64,000 bases of DNA. It comes from Methylobacterium sp. J-088. Lineage in GTDB: Bacteria > Pseudomonadota > Alphaproteobacteria > Rhizobiales > Beijerinckiaceae. Where the stretch lies: NCBI RefSeq assembly GCF_022829295.1, contig NZ_JAKSYH010000278.1:111761-175760 (forward strand). The letters run 5' to 3'. The stretch's first letter is position 1; the number at the start of each line of letters is the position of its first letter. The translations under genes and the position numbers were made by a program. Shown in pieces: positions 8,675 through 18,580 of the stretch. A model generated the notes under the pieces. It saw only the letters and a list, made by a program, of their open reading frames with translations, searched no databases and was not told the origin of the DNA.

Positions 8675-8908
8675 GGCCAAGCCGTCCGGCCCAGCGACAC
8701 GCTCCCCCTTCCCCTTTGCGGGGGAGGGTGGCCCCCGAAGGGGGTCGGGAGAGGGGAGCGACGGTGCAGAACAGCGCATGAGCTTTCATGAAGGCCGCGT
8801 GCCTTCCGGAAACCGGGTTCACCTCTCCCGACCCGGCCTGACGGCCGGCCCACCCTCCCCCGCAGAGGGGGAAGGGAGACCCGCGGCGGTTGCGCCCGTC
8901 CCTCCGCC
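8675..8908. other. Intergenic region holding a long inverted-repeat element
   Basis: The gap between the response regulator and the convergent prfC contains no plausible gene. It is almost filled by the 177-bp inverted-repeat element listed separately. Confidence 0.8.
8702..8878. repeat. GC-rich inverted-repeat element, copy 1
   Basis: Outer arms at about 8702-8731 (CTCCCCCTTCCCC... to GGGAGGGTGG) and 8850-8878 (CCACCCTCCCCCG... to AAGGGAG) are near-perfect reverse complements. Inside these, GGGTCGGGAGAGGGG near 8743 pairs with CCTCTCCCGACCC near 8823. About 60 bases of spacer separate the inner arms. The left half, including the spacer start GAGCGACGGTGCAG, recurs almost identically at 41716-41770. 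It lies between convergent genes here and may act as a bidirectional terminator. Confidence 0.8.
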
Positions 8909-10522
<1,614 letters not shown>

Positions 10523-10701
10523 GGAGCGAACGCTCTGGATCGGCGGAACGTGAGGGTGCGCGTCGGGCGCGGTCTCGGGATCGTGTAGCGGCACGCCCCG
10601 ATATTGGCAAAGACGCGGGGCTCATCGGGGCGTCCCTTCAGGGACCGTACAGGAGCCCGGCAACAGGCTCCGTAAGCCGATTCACGACCCGCGAGGCTGC
10701 C

Positions 10702-12231
10702 ATGTCACGCGCCGCACCACTCTGTCTCTTGATCGCCGCCCTGCTCGTGTCCTTTGCGGGGCCCGGGCCGCAGGCGGCCGGCTCGCCCGCTTCCTCCGCG
10801 GCAGCGGATGCCGCCTTCCTCGACGCGCTGACCTGGGGTGCCACGCCCTCCGCCTTCGCGCAGCTCGAGGCCGAGGGGCGCGCGCGCTGGCTGCACGGAC
10901 AGCTCCATCCGCTCGCCGAGACGCGGCTGCCGCCGGAGGCGCAGGCCGCCGTGGATGCGCTGACCCCGCCGGGAAGCCTGTTCGAGCGGACCCAGGCGCT
11001 CGACGCCCAGGCGAAGGCCTTCAAGGACATCCAAGACCCCGAGGCCAAGAAGGCCGGGCAGCAGGCGTTCCAAGCGGTGCTGAACAATGCGGCCCGGAAC
11101 GCCGCCTCCGCCTGGGTGCTGCGCGCCCTCTACAGTCCGGACCAGCTGCGCGAGCGGCTGACGTGGTTCTGGTTCAACCGGTTCAACGTGCACCAGGGCA
11201 AGGCGACGCTGCGCGCTGCCGTGGGCGACTATCTCGACACCGCGATCCGCCCGCACGCGCTCGGGCGCTTCCGCGACCTGCTGATGGCGAGCCTGCGCCA
11301 CCCGGCGATGCTGCGCTACCTCGACAATGCCGACAACGCCGCCGGCCGCATCAACGAGAACTACGCCCGGGAGATCATGGAGCTGCACACGATGGGTGTC
11401 GGCTCCGGCTACAGTCAGGCCGACGTGGAGGCGCTGGCGCGGATCCTGACGGGGGTCGGCATCGATCTGAAGCCCGAGGATCCCAAACTCCGGCCCGAGC
11501 ACGCCGCCGACTTCCGCCGCGACGGGCTGTTCGAGTTCAACCCGAACCGCCACGATTACGGCGACAAGGTCTTCCTCGGCGCAGCGATTCAGGGCCGCGG
11601 CTGGCCGGAGGTCGAGGAGGCGGTGAACCTCATCGCCCACAATCCCGCCACCGCCACGAACGTCTCACGGGCGCTCGCGGCTTACATCCTCGGGCAGACC
11701 CCGGACGACGGGCTGGTGGCCCGGCTCGCCGCCACCTTCACCCGCACGGACGGCGACATCGCGGCCGTGATGGAGGTTTTGGTGCGCGAGCCGGCCTTCG
11801 CGGCCGAGCGCGGTGGCGCCTTCAAGGATCCGGTGCGCTACGTCTTCTCGGCCGTGCGCATGGCCTACGACCAGCGCGTGATCCTCAATGCCGGCCCGAT
11901 GCTGGGCTGGCTGAACCGGCTCGGCGAGGGTCTGTTCAACCGCTCGACGCCCGACGGCTACCCGCTCGATTCCGCGGCCTGGAACGGACCGGGGCAGCTC
12001 GCGACCCGCTTCGAGATCGCCCGCCAGATCGGCTCCAGCTCGGCCGGACTGTTCAAGCCGCCGACACCTGACCAGCCCGAGCAGCCGGCCTTCCCGGTTC
12101 TCGCCAACGGGTTCTACTTCGCGGCCGTGTCGGGCACCCTCTCGGCCCCGACGCGGGCAGCGCTCGCGCAGGCGGTCTCGCCCCAGGACTGGAACACGCT
12201 CTACCTCGCCTCGCCGGAGTTCATGCGATGA
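10702..12231 (+). CDS. DUF1800 family secreted protein
   Basis: A 509-residue protein with a signal peptide (hydrophobic residues 6-25, cleavage near PQAAG). It carries DUF1800 hallmarks: LTWFWFNRFNVHQGK, RYLDNADNAAGRINENYARE and IMELHTMGVGSGYSQADVEA followed by LARILTG. The biochemical role of the family is unsettled; it is regularly encoded with a DUF1501 protein, as here, and the pair is thought to act in the periplasm. The downstream gene overlaps its stop by four bases (ATGA), indicating translational coupling. Confidence 0.88.
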   Translation: MSRAAPLCLLIAALLVSFAGPGPQAAGSPASSAAADAAFLDALTWGATPSAFAQLEAEGRARWLHGQLHPLAETRLPPEAQAAVDALTPPGSLFERTQALDAQAKAFKDIQDPEAKKAGQQAFQAVLNNAARNAASAWVLRALYSPDQLRERLTWFWFNRFNVHQGKATLRAAVGDYLDTAIRPHALGRFRDLLMASLRHPAMLRYLDNADNAAGRINENYAREIMELHTMGVGSGYSQADVEALARILTGVGIDLKPEDPKLRPEHAADFRRDGLFEFNPNRHDYGDKVFLGAAIQGRGWPEVEEAVNLIAHNPATATNVSRALAAYILGQTPDDGLVARLAATFTRTDGDIAAVMEVLVREPAFAAERGGAFKDPVRYVFSAVRMAYDQRVILNAGPMLGWLNRLGEGLFNRSTPDGYPLDSAAWNGPGQLATRFEIARQIGSSSAGLFKPPTPDQPEQPAFPVLANGFYFAAVSGTLSAPTRAALAQAVSPQDWNTLYLASPEFMR

Positions 12232-13415
12232 ACCGTCGCGACCTGATCCGCGCCTCGGCGGCGCTCGGCTTGTCCACGGTGGCGGGACGCGTCTGGGCAG
12301 CTCCGAAGGCCGATGCACGTCTCCTCGTGGTGTTCCTGCGCGGTGCCTACGACGCCGCCAACGTGGTGATCCCCACCGGCAGCGATTTTTACTATCGGTC
12401 GCGCCCGAACCTTGCCATCGCCAAGCCCGACGCCGCCGATCCCAAGGCCGCCCTGGTGCTCGACGCCGACTGGAGCCTGCATCCGGCTCTGCGCGAGACG
12501 ATCCTGCCCCTTTTCGCCAAGGGGCAAGCGGCCTTCGTGCCCTTTGCGGGCACGGACGACCTGACGCGCAGCCATTTCGAGACGCAGGACACGATCGAGA
12601 TGGGCCAGACCATCGGGGCTGTGCGCGATTACAATTCCGGCTTCATGGCGCGGCTCGCCGCCGAGCTGACCCGGGTCCGGCCGATCGCCTTCACCGATCA
12701 GATGCCGTTGATTTTCCGGGGCGGCGAGACGGTGCCGAACATCGCCATCAACGGCGTCGGCAAGCCCGGCATCGACGACCGGCAGGCCAGGCTCATCGCC
12801 GCCATGTACAGCGGGACCAAGCTCGCCGGGGCCGTCAGCGAAGGCTTCCGGGTGCGCGACGAGGTCTACCGCTCGATCTCCGACCACGCGGCGCAGGCGG
12901 ACCGCGGCGCGGTCTCGCCGAAGGGGTTCGAGCTGTCGGCCCGGCGCATCGGCCGCCTGATGCGCGACTCGTTCAACCTCGGCTTCGTGGATGTCGGCGG
13001 CTGGGACACGCACGTGAACCAGGGGGCCGGCAACGGCTACCTCGCCGACCGGCTGGGCGAGCTGGGGCGCGGCCTGGCCGGCTTCGTCGAGGAGATCGGG
13101 CCCGGCTGGTCCGATACCGTGGTGGTGGTCCTGTCGGAGTTCGGCCGCACCTTCCGGGAGAACGGCAACCGCGGGACCGACCATGGCCATGGCAGTGCCT
13201 ACTGGATCCTCGGCGGCGGCGTCCGGGGCGGCCGGATCGCGGGTCCGCAGGTGCGGGCCGATGAGGCCAACCTGTTCCAGAACCGGGACTATCCGGTCCT
13301 GAGCAACTATCGCGGCCTGCTCGGCGGCCTGTTCCGGCGTCTCTACGGCCTCGATCAGGCGAGCCTGCGCCGGATCTTCCCGAGCGCGGACCCGGCGGAT
13401 CTGGCGCTGCTATAA
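12228..13415 (+). CDS. DUF1501 family protein (Tat-exported, sulfatase-like fold)
   Basis: A 395-residue DUF1501 protein, a family with alkaline-phosphatase/sulfatase-like topology. The N-terminus MNRRDLIRASAALGLSTVAG has the twin-arginine signal RRDLIR and hydrophobic stretch ending near VWA. Family segments include VVFLRGAYDAANVVIP, SHFETQDTIEMG, VDVGGWDTHVNQGAGNG and VVVLSEFGRTFRENGN with RGTDHGHGSAYWILGGGV. The last three contain the Asp/His residues expected to bind metal. It overlaps the DUF1800 gene by four bases and surely shares its transcript. Confidence 0.9.
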   Translation: MNRRDLIRASAALGLSTVAGRVWAAPKADARLLVVFLRGAYDAANVVIPTGSDFYYRSRPNLAIAKPDAADPKAALVLDADWSLHPALRETILPLFAKGQAAFVPFAGTDDLTRSHFETQDTIEMGQTIGAVRDYNSGFMARLAAELTRVRPIAFTDQMPLIFRGGETVPNIAINGVGKPGIDDRQARLIAAMYSGTKLAGAVSEGFRVRDEVYRSISDHAAQADRGAVSPKGFELSARRIGRLMRDSFNLGFVDVGGWDTHVNQGAGNGYLADRLGELGRGLAGFVEEIGPGWSDTVVVVLSEFGRTFRENGNRGTDHGHGSAYWILGGGVRGGRIAGPQVRADEANLFQNRDYPVLSNYRGLLGGLFRRLYGLDQASLRRIFPSADPADLALL

Positions 13416-13424
13416 TGGCCGGCT

Positions 13425-14471
13425 TCAGGCGGCCGCAGCCGACAGCGTGCGCAGATCACCGATCAGCTGATCGATCCGATCGAGCTCGGCGTCCCAGGCG
13501 AACATGAAGCGCGCCCCGCCGCCGATGAACGTGTAGAACCGCCAGCCCCGGGTGCGCAGGCCCTCCATGGTGGCGGGTGGCATCGTCAGGAACACGGCGT
13601 TGGCCTCCACGGGAAACAGCGCCCGTACCCCCGGAAGGCCAGCAACCGCCTCGGAGAAACGCTGGGCGCAGGCATTGCCGTGGGCCGCGTTCCGCAGCCA
13701 AGCACCGCTCTCCAGCATGCCGACCCAGGGCGCTGCAAAGAAGCGCATCTTGGAAGCGAGCTGGCCGGCCTGCTTGCAGCGATACCCAAAATCCTCGGCG
13801 AGCTTCCGGTCGAAGAACACCACAGCCTCGCCGGCATGCATGCCGTTCTTGGTGCCGCCGAAGCATAGGACGTCGATGCCCGACCGCCACGTCATGTCGG
13901 CGGGGCTGCAACCGAGGCTCGCGCAGGCATTGGCGAAGCGCGAACCGTCCATGTGCAGGGCAAGCCCCAACTCCCGGCAGGTGGCAGACAGCGCGCGCAG
14001 CTCGGCCAGCGTGTAGACCTGTCCCGTCTCGGTGGGCTGCGTGACCGTCACGACCCGGGGCCGGGGGAAGTGGATGTCGCTGCGGTTGGTGGCGAGCCCG
14101 CGGATCGCCTCCGGGGTGAGCTTGCCGCCCTCGGTGCGGACGGTGAGCAGCTTCGAGCCGTTGGAGAAGAATTCCGGCGCGCCGCACTCGTCGGTCTCGA
14201 CATGAGCCGAATCGGCGCAGATCACGCTGTGGTAGGATTGGCACAGCGCGGCGAGCGCCAGGGCGTTCGCCGCGGTGCCGTTGAACGCGAAGAACACCTC
14301 GCAGTCGATCTCGAACAGGGTGCGGAACGCGTCCGCCGCGCGCTTCGTCCAGGCATCCTCGCCATAGGCCGGGGCGTGGCCGCGATTGGCCGCCTCCATG
14401 GCCGCCCACGCCTCAGGGCAGATGCCGGAATAGTTGTCGCTGGCGAATTGCTGCGAGTCGTCGTGTCTCAT
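13425..14471 (-). CDS. Low-specificity L-threonine aldolase (PLP enzyme)
   Basis: A PLP-dependent aldolase of the beta-eliminating-lyase family that cleaves L-threonine or allo-threonine to glycine and acetaldehyde. Family marks are FASDNYSGICPEAWAAME near the N-terminus, FAFNGTAANALALAAL, CADSAHVETDECGAPEFF, LALHMDGSRFANACASLG and the PLP lysine in DVLCFGGTKNGMHAGEAVVF. The 348 residues match the family. It converges with the DUF1501 gene nine bases away. Aromatic amino-acid beta-eliminating lyases share the fold, but the SDNYSG and GGTKNG motifs favour the aldolase. Confidence 0.9.
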   Translation of the reverse strand: MRHDDSQQFASDNYSGICPEAWAAMEAANRGHAPAYGEDAWTKRAADAFRTLFEIDCEVFFAFNGTAANALALAALCQSYHSVICADSAHVETDECGAPEFFSNGSKLLTVRTEGGKLTPEAIRGLATNRSDIHFPRPRVVTVTQPTETGQVYTLAELRALSATCRELGLALHMDGSRFANACASLGCSPADMTWRSGIDVLCFGGTKNGMHAGEAVVFFDRKLAEDFGYRCKQAGQLASKMRFFAAPWVGMLESGAWLRNAAHGNACAQRFSEAVAGLPGVRALFPVEANAVFLTMPPATMEGLRTRGWRFYTFIGGGARFMFAWDAELDRIDQLIGDLRTLSAAAA

Positions 14472-14692
14472 GTCGGCAACCTATCACGCCGGCGCCGAAG
14501 ATCGATCGTGCGAACAGGTTGGAACTGGTGCGCGCTTGGTGTAATAGCCCCGTCAAGGCGTGGGCTCCACGCCGATTCGGAAACCGACGTTCCCGTCCCT
14601 CCCGGGTTCATCCCGGCCGAGGGACGTTGTCGGTTTCCAGATCGGCGGCGGGCTGCGCGAGCCCCAAATCCAGGTCCAGAGGATCAAGTCCG

Positions 14693-15028
14693 TTGCAGGT
14701 ACTCGTTCGCGACAACAACGTCGATCAGGCGCTCCGCGTCCTCAAGAAGAAGATGCAGCGCGAGGGCATCTTCCGCGAGATGAAGCAGCGCAAGGCTTAT
14801 GAGAAGCCCTCCGTGCGCAAGGCCCGCGAGAAGGCCGAGGCCGTCCGCCGTGCCCGCAAGCAGGCCCGCAAGACCGCGATCCGCGAGGGCCTGATCGCCG
14901 CGCCGAAGCCGAAGCCGCGTTTCCCCGCCGGCAGCCGCCGCCCCGGCTTCCCGTCGCCGTCGGTCACCCAGGGCCAGGGCGGCAACGCCTCGGGTCAGGT
15001 TCCGGTGACCCCGGCCCCCGCCGCCTGA
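14693..15028 (+). CDS. rpsU: 30S ribosomal protein S21, TTG start, with basic tail
   Basis: bS21 binds the 30S platform near the anti-Shine-Dalgarno region. The S21 core QVLVRDNNVDQALRVLKKKM, then REMKQRKAYEKPSVRKARE, is unmistakable. The initiator is TTG at 14693, with AGAGGA about 9 bases before it; no ATG or GTG gives the right N-terminus. At 111 residues it is longer than E. coli S21 (71), because a Lys/Pro/Gly/Ala-rich tail follows residue 65; such tails occur in alphaproteobacteria. A strong terminator follows at 15051. Confidence 0.93.
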   Translation: MQVLVRDNNVDQALRVLKKKMQREGIFREMKQRKAYEKPSVRKAREKAEAVRRARKQARKTAIREGLIAAPKPKPRFPAGSRRPGFPSPSVTQGQGGNASGQVPVTPAPAA

Positions 15029-15050
15029 GCGACGACACTGCGTTTAGAGA

Positions 15051-15082
15051 AACCCGGCCCGCGCAAGCGGCCGGGTTTTTTC
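15051..15082 (+). terminator. Rho-independent terminator of rpsU
   Basis: A perfect nine-base-pair stem, AACCCGGCC (15051-15059) with GGCCGGGTT (15069-15077), loop of nine bases, running into six or more T residues. It sits 23 bases after the rpsU stop and is the clearest intrinsic terminator in the window. Confidence 0.93.
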
Positions 15083-15214
15083 GTTTGAGGCGGCGCGATA
15101 GCGTCAGGAATGGCGGTTCGGCTCAGCTACGTGTCCTGCCTCCTTTGCGGGCAGAGACCCGGCACGGGTTTCATGCCTCAGCTGGCTCAATCATCGGCAG
15201 GATGAGACGCGTGT

Positions 15215-15238
15215 CCCCTCTCCCGCGCGGGAGAGGGG
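15215..15238. repeat. Short intergenic palindrome CCCCTCTCCCG/CGGGAGAGGGG
   Basis: A perfect 24-base palindrome between rpsU and the convergent response regulator. The same core recurs at 47933-47954 and 61806-61825. Confidence 0.8.
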
Positions 15239-15331
15239 GGCGCGTCGGCGCTATGTCATTATCCGCGTGCCGAACCCGTGTAGCCCACAAGTCTGCGGAA
15301 GTAGGAAAGAAGGCGGACTGCGCCCCGCCCC

Positions 15332-15724
15332 TCAAGCCGCCTTGGCGGCCATCGTCGCGTGCTCGGCCTGGACCAGCACATCGAGCGCCCGCCAGGGCTT
15401 CTGCATGTAGACGGCCTGATCGGGCAGGCGCGCGTCGCGGCTCGCCCCGGAGGTCACGACCACCCGAACATCCGGCCAGCGGCGGCCCACCGCCTGCGCC
15501 AGCGTGACGCCGTCCATGGCGCCCGGGAGGCGCACGTCGGCGAAGAGCAGCGCCACCGTGACGTCCGTGCGCTCCAGCACCGAGAGCGCGGCCTCGGCAC
15601 TCTCGCAGGCGATCACGCCGAGATCCGTCTCTTCCAGAACCGCGGTGGCAAGGTCGCGGACCGCCGCGTCGTCCTCCACGACGAGGGCCACCGGGTTGGA
15701 ACACTCGGGCTGTGCGCGATCCAT
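15332..15724 (-). CDS. Single-domain response regulator
   Basis: A 130-residue receiver-domain protein. The acidic pair lies in VALVVEDDAAVRDLATAVLE, the phospho-acceptor Asp in LLFADVRLPGAMDGVTLAQA, the Ser/Thr in VVVTSGAS and the Lys in YMQKPW. There is no output domain. The shape ADVRLPG...MDG is typical of alphaproteobacterial receivers often encoded beside hybrid kinases, but none is adjacent here. It is divergent from the glutamine amidotransferase gene, with a perfect dyad in the shared upstream region. Confidence 0.88.
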   Translation of the reverse strand: MDRAQPECSNPVALVVEDDAAVRDLATAVLEETDLGVIACESAEAALSVLERTDVTVALLFADVRLPGAMDGVTLAQAVGRRWPDVRVVVTSGASRDARLPDQAVYMQKPWRALDVLVQAEHATMAAKAA

Positions 15725-16044
15725 TGATGTCTCCTGAGCTGGGTGCGATGCCCCACACCGGGGTCACGGCCTTCGAATGTGGCTTCTGATTCCCCGATTC
15801 GGCCATGCTGACCTGTCAACAGCCGGCTCACAAGAGTCGGCGCCATCCGGGACGGCATGCCCGCCCTGCGATCAGACCGCTGCACATTCGTGCGATGCGC
15901 CCGAATTTGGCGCATCGCCTGTGCGGTTAAGAAACTGTTCACCCGTGTGGACCGACTGTTAACATCCTGCGACGGAACGTCCCCACCCCGCGGCGAAGCT
16001 CCATCGGGCTCGCGTGGGCCAGAGCTGAAGGATCGTTGTCCGAC
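15725..16044. other. Divergent intergenic region
   Basis: About 320 bases between the divergent starts of the response regulator and the glutamine amidotransferase. No gene is supported. It contains the dyad at 15892-15918 and an A/T-richer stretch around 15925-15965 suited to a promoter. Confidence 0.7.
15892..15918. promoter_or_regulatory. Perfect 10-bp inverted repeat, possible operator
   Basis: GCGATGCGCC (15892-15901), seven-base spacer CGAATTT, GGCGCATCGC (15909-15918). It lies midway between two divergent genes and has no T-tract, so an operator is more likely than a terminator. The binding protein is unknown. Confidence 0.45.
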
Positions 16045-16830
16045 ATGTGCCGTTTCCTCGCCTATAGCGGTGAGCCGGTCTTCCTCTCCGACCTCGTCTG
16101 CGCGCCGACCCACTCGCTGGTGCACCAGTCGCTGCATGCCGATGAGGGGAAAACCGAGACCAACGGCGATGGGTTCGGCATCGGTTGGTACGCGGAGCGG
16201 CCGGAGCCCGGCGTCTATCGCGACATCTCGCCGGCGTGGTCGGACGAGAACTTGGTGAACCTCTGCGGGCAGGTGCGAGCGCGGACCTTCTTCGCCCATG
16301 TCCGGGCCTCGACCGGCACTGCGACCGCCCGGGCGAATTGCCATCCGTTCGTCCACGGCCGGCACCTGTTCATGCATAACGGCCAGATCGGCGGCTATCA
16401 CCGGATCAAGCGCCGGCTCGAAGCCATGATTCCCGATGCACTCTACGACAACCGCCGCGGCAGCACCGATTCCGAGGCGATCTTCCTGCTGGCGCTCGCC
16501 AACGGGCTCGAGCAGGACGCCGTGGGTGCGATGGCTCGAACCCTGAAGATCATCCGCGGATTGATGGACGAGGCTGCAATCTGCGAGCCCGTCCGTTTCA
16601 CGGCACTGCTCACCGACGGCGAGACCCTGACCGCCTATCGCTGGGCCTGCGACGGCCGGCCGCCGAGCCTGTACTACCGCGAGGGGCCGGGTGGGATCGT
16701 GGTGGTGTCCGAGCCGATCGACGGCTGCCGCGAGGGCTGGCAGGTGGTGCCGAAGGGCGCGACGCTGCGCGCCCGCCACGGCACCGCAACGCTTGTGGAG
16801 GCTCCCGGGCTGGCGCGCGCTGCGGCCTGA
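16045..16830 (+). CDS. Class II glutamine amidotransferase (YafJ type)
   Basis: A 261-residue Ntn-hydrolase-fold amidotransferase that would release ammonia from glutamine or a gamma-glutamyl compound. The start at 16045 makes Cys2 the N-terminal nucleophile after Met removal (MCRFLAYSG); an in-frame TTG at 16036 would bury it. Other class II features are TNGDGFGIGWYAERPEPGVY, FFAHVRASTGTATARANCHP, FMHNGQIGGYHRIKRRLE and STDSEAIFLLAL. No synthase or ergothioneine-pathway genes are adjacent, so the acceptor is unknown. Confidence 0.88.
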   Translation: MCRFLAYSGEPVFLSDLVCAPTHSLVHQSLHADEGKTETNGDGFGIGWYAERPEPGVYRDISPAWSDENLVNLCGQVRARTFFAHVRASTGTATARANCHPFVHGRHLFMHNGQIGGYHRIKRRLEAMIPDALYDNRRGSTDSEAIFLLALANGLEQDAVGAMARTLKIIRGLMDEAAICEPVRFTALLTDGETLTAYRWACDGRPPSLYYREGPGGIVVVSEPIDGCREGWQVVPKGATLRARHGTATLVEAPGLARAAA

Positions 16831-16931
16831 GTGACAACCGGCCCAGCCATGCCGCTGCGGGCATTGCCCGGGCGCGCCGAATGGCCACAATCCGCCTGCG
16901 GCCGATGCTGCGGCCATGCGGGATTTGATCG

Positions 16932-18365
16932 ATGTATCCGGATACCGAGCTTCACATCGCCGGACGCTGGCGCGCGGGTGTCGAAGGGGAGACCCTAGCG
17001 GTCCTGAACCCCGCCACGGGCGAGACGATCGGTCGATGCGCGGTCGCCGGCACGGCGGATCTCGATGAGGCCGTGGCGGCGGCCGCCCGCGCCTTCCCTG
17101 TTTGGCGGAAGGTGGCGCCCTTCGAGCGCGCCAAGGTAATGCGCAAGGCCGCCGACCTGCTGCGTGCCCGGGTCGACGACATCGCCCGGACCATGACCCT
17201 GGAACAGGGCAAGCCGCTGGCCGAATCGCGGATTGAGACGCTCGCGGCGGCCGACATCATCGACTGGTTCGCTGAAGAGGGAAAGCGCGCCTACGGCCGC
17301 GTCATCCCCGGCCGCGCCGACGGGGTGCTCCAGGCCGTGATCCGCGAGCCGGTCGGCCCGGTGGCTTGCTTCACGCCGTGGAATTTCCCGATCAATCAGG
17401 CGGTTCGCAAGATCTCGGCGGCGCTCACCACCGGCTGCACGGTGATCCTGAAGGGGCCCGAGGATACGCCGGCGAGCTGCGCCGCCCTGGTGCGCGCCTT
17501 CCTGGATGCGGGCATCCCCGGGGACGCGCTCGCGCTGGTCTATGGTGACCCGGCCGCGATCTCGTCCTACCTGATCGCGCATCCGGTGATCCGAAAGATC
17601 TCGTTCACCGGCTCCACGGTGGTGGGCAAGAAGCTCGCGGCGTTGGCGGGCGCGCACATGAAGCGGGCCACCATGGAGCTTGGCGGCCACGCGCCGGCGA
17701 TCGTGTTCGGCGATGCCGACGTGGACAAGGCGGTCTCGATCCTCGCCCCGGCCAAGTTCCGGAATGCCGGACAGGTCTGTGTCTCGCCGACCCGTTTCCT
17801 CGTGCATGATTCCGTGTTCGACCGCTTCGTGGAGGGCTTCACGACCTTCGCCAAGACCCTGAAGGTCGGCGACGGGCTTGATCCCGAGACCAAGATGGGC
17901 CCCCTGATCCACGAGCGGCGCCTCGACGATGTCACGGCGCTGACGGCGGACGCCGAGTCGGGCGGCGGCACGCTGCGCGCCGGCGGCAAGCGGATCGGCA
18001 ACCGGGGCAACTTCTTCGAGCCGACCGTTCTCACCGAGGTCCCGCTCACCACCCGGATCATGAACGAGGAGCCGTTCGGCCCGCTCGCCATCATCAACCG
18101 GTTCTCGGACGACGAGGAGGCCCTGACCGAGGCGAACCGCCTACCCTACGGTCTTGCGGCCTACGCCTATACCCGCTCGGCCGAGCGGACGGCCCGGGTG
18201 TCGAATCGGGTCGAGAGCGGAATGATCTCGATCAACCACCATGGCCTCGCCTTGCCGGAGACGCCGTTCGGCGGGGTCAAAGACTCCGGCTACGGCAGCG
18301 AGGGCGGCCCGGAAGCGCTCGACGCCTACCTCGTGATCAAGTTCGTCACCCAGGCGAATTTCTGA
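16932..18365 (+). CDS. gabD: NAD(P)-dependent succinate-semialdehyde dehydrogenase
   Basis: An aldehyde dehydrogenase of 477 residues, most like succinate-semialdehyde dehydrogenases, which complete GABA breakdown to succinate. Motifs seen: CFTPWNFPINQAVRKI, ISFTGSTVVGKKL for the cofactor fold, catalytic Glu in MELGGHAPAIVFGDAD, catalytic Cys in FRNAGQVCVSPTRF and NEEPFGPLAII. The C-terminal PFGGVKDSGYGSEGG is usual for GabD-like enzymes. No GABA transaminase lies beside it, so the in vivo aldehyde remains inferred. Confidence 0.85.
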   Translation: MYPDTELHIAGRWRAGVEGETLAVLNPATGETIGRCAVAGTADLDEAVAAAARAFPVWRKVAPFERAKVMRKAADLLRARVDDIARTMTLEQGKPLAESRIETLAAADIIDWFAEEGKRAYGRVIPGRADGVLQAVIREPVGPVACFTPWNFPINQAVRKISAALTTGCTVILKGPEDTPASCAALVRAFLDAGIPGDALALVYGDPAAISSYLIAHPVIRKISFTGSTVVGKKLAALAGAHMKRATMELGGHAPAIVFGDADVDKAVSILAPAKFRNAGQVCVSPTRFLVHDSVFDRFVEGFTTFAKTLKVGDGLDPETKMGPLIHERRLDDVTALTADAESGGGTLRAGGKRIGNRGNFFEPTVLTEVPLTTRIMNEEPFGPLAIINRFSDDEEALTEANRLPYGLAAYAYTRSAERTARVSNRVESGMISINHHGLALPETPFGGVKDSGYGSEGGPEALDAYLVIKFVTQANF

Positions 18366-18373
18366 CCGGCTGC

Positions 18374-18580
18374 TCAATAATGTGGGGGCGGCGGCTCGGG
18401 ACCGCGTGGGGATGCCCGGGCCGCCGCCTCTTCGACCTGCTCGCGCAGACCCGCGATCAGGCGGGACAGGCGATCGATCATGCGCCACTGTTCGGTGACG
18501 GTGCGATTCAGATCCTCGATCGTCGCCTCCTGTTCGGTGAGGCGCATTTCGAGGCGGTCCATCCGGCTCGGCTCGTCCAT
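18374..18580 (-). CDS. slyX: SlyX family protein
   Basis: A 68-residue coiled-coil protein of the SlyX family, function unknown. The central RLEMRLTEQEATIEDLNRTV and the proline-rich end PEPPPPHY are the family signature. The start at 18580 is preceded by AAGGAGA at good spacing on the - strand; the frame upstream of it adds eight basic residues without support. It converges with gabD, eight bases apart. Confidence 0.88.
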   Translation of the reverse strand: MDEPSRMDRLEMRLTEQEATIEDLNRTVTEQWRMIDRLSRLIAGLREQVEEAAARASPRGPEPPPPHY

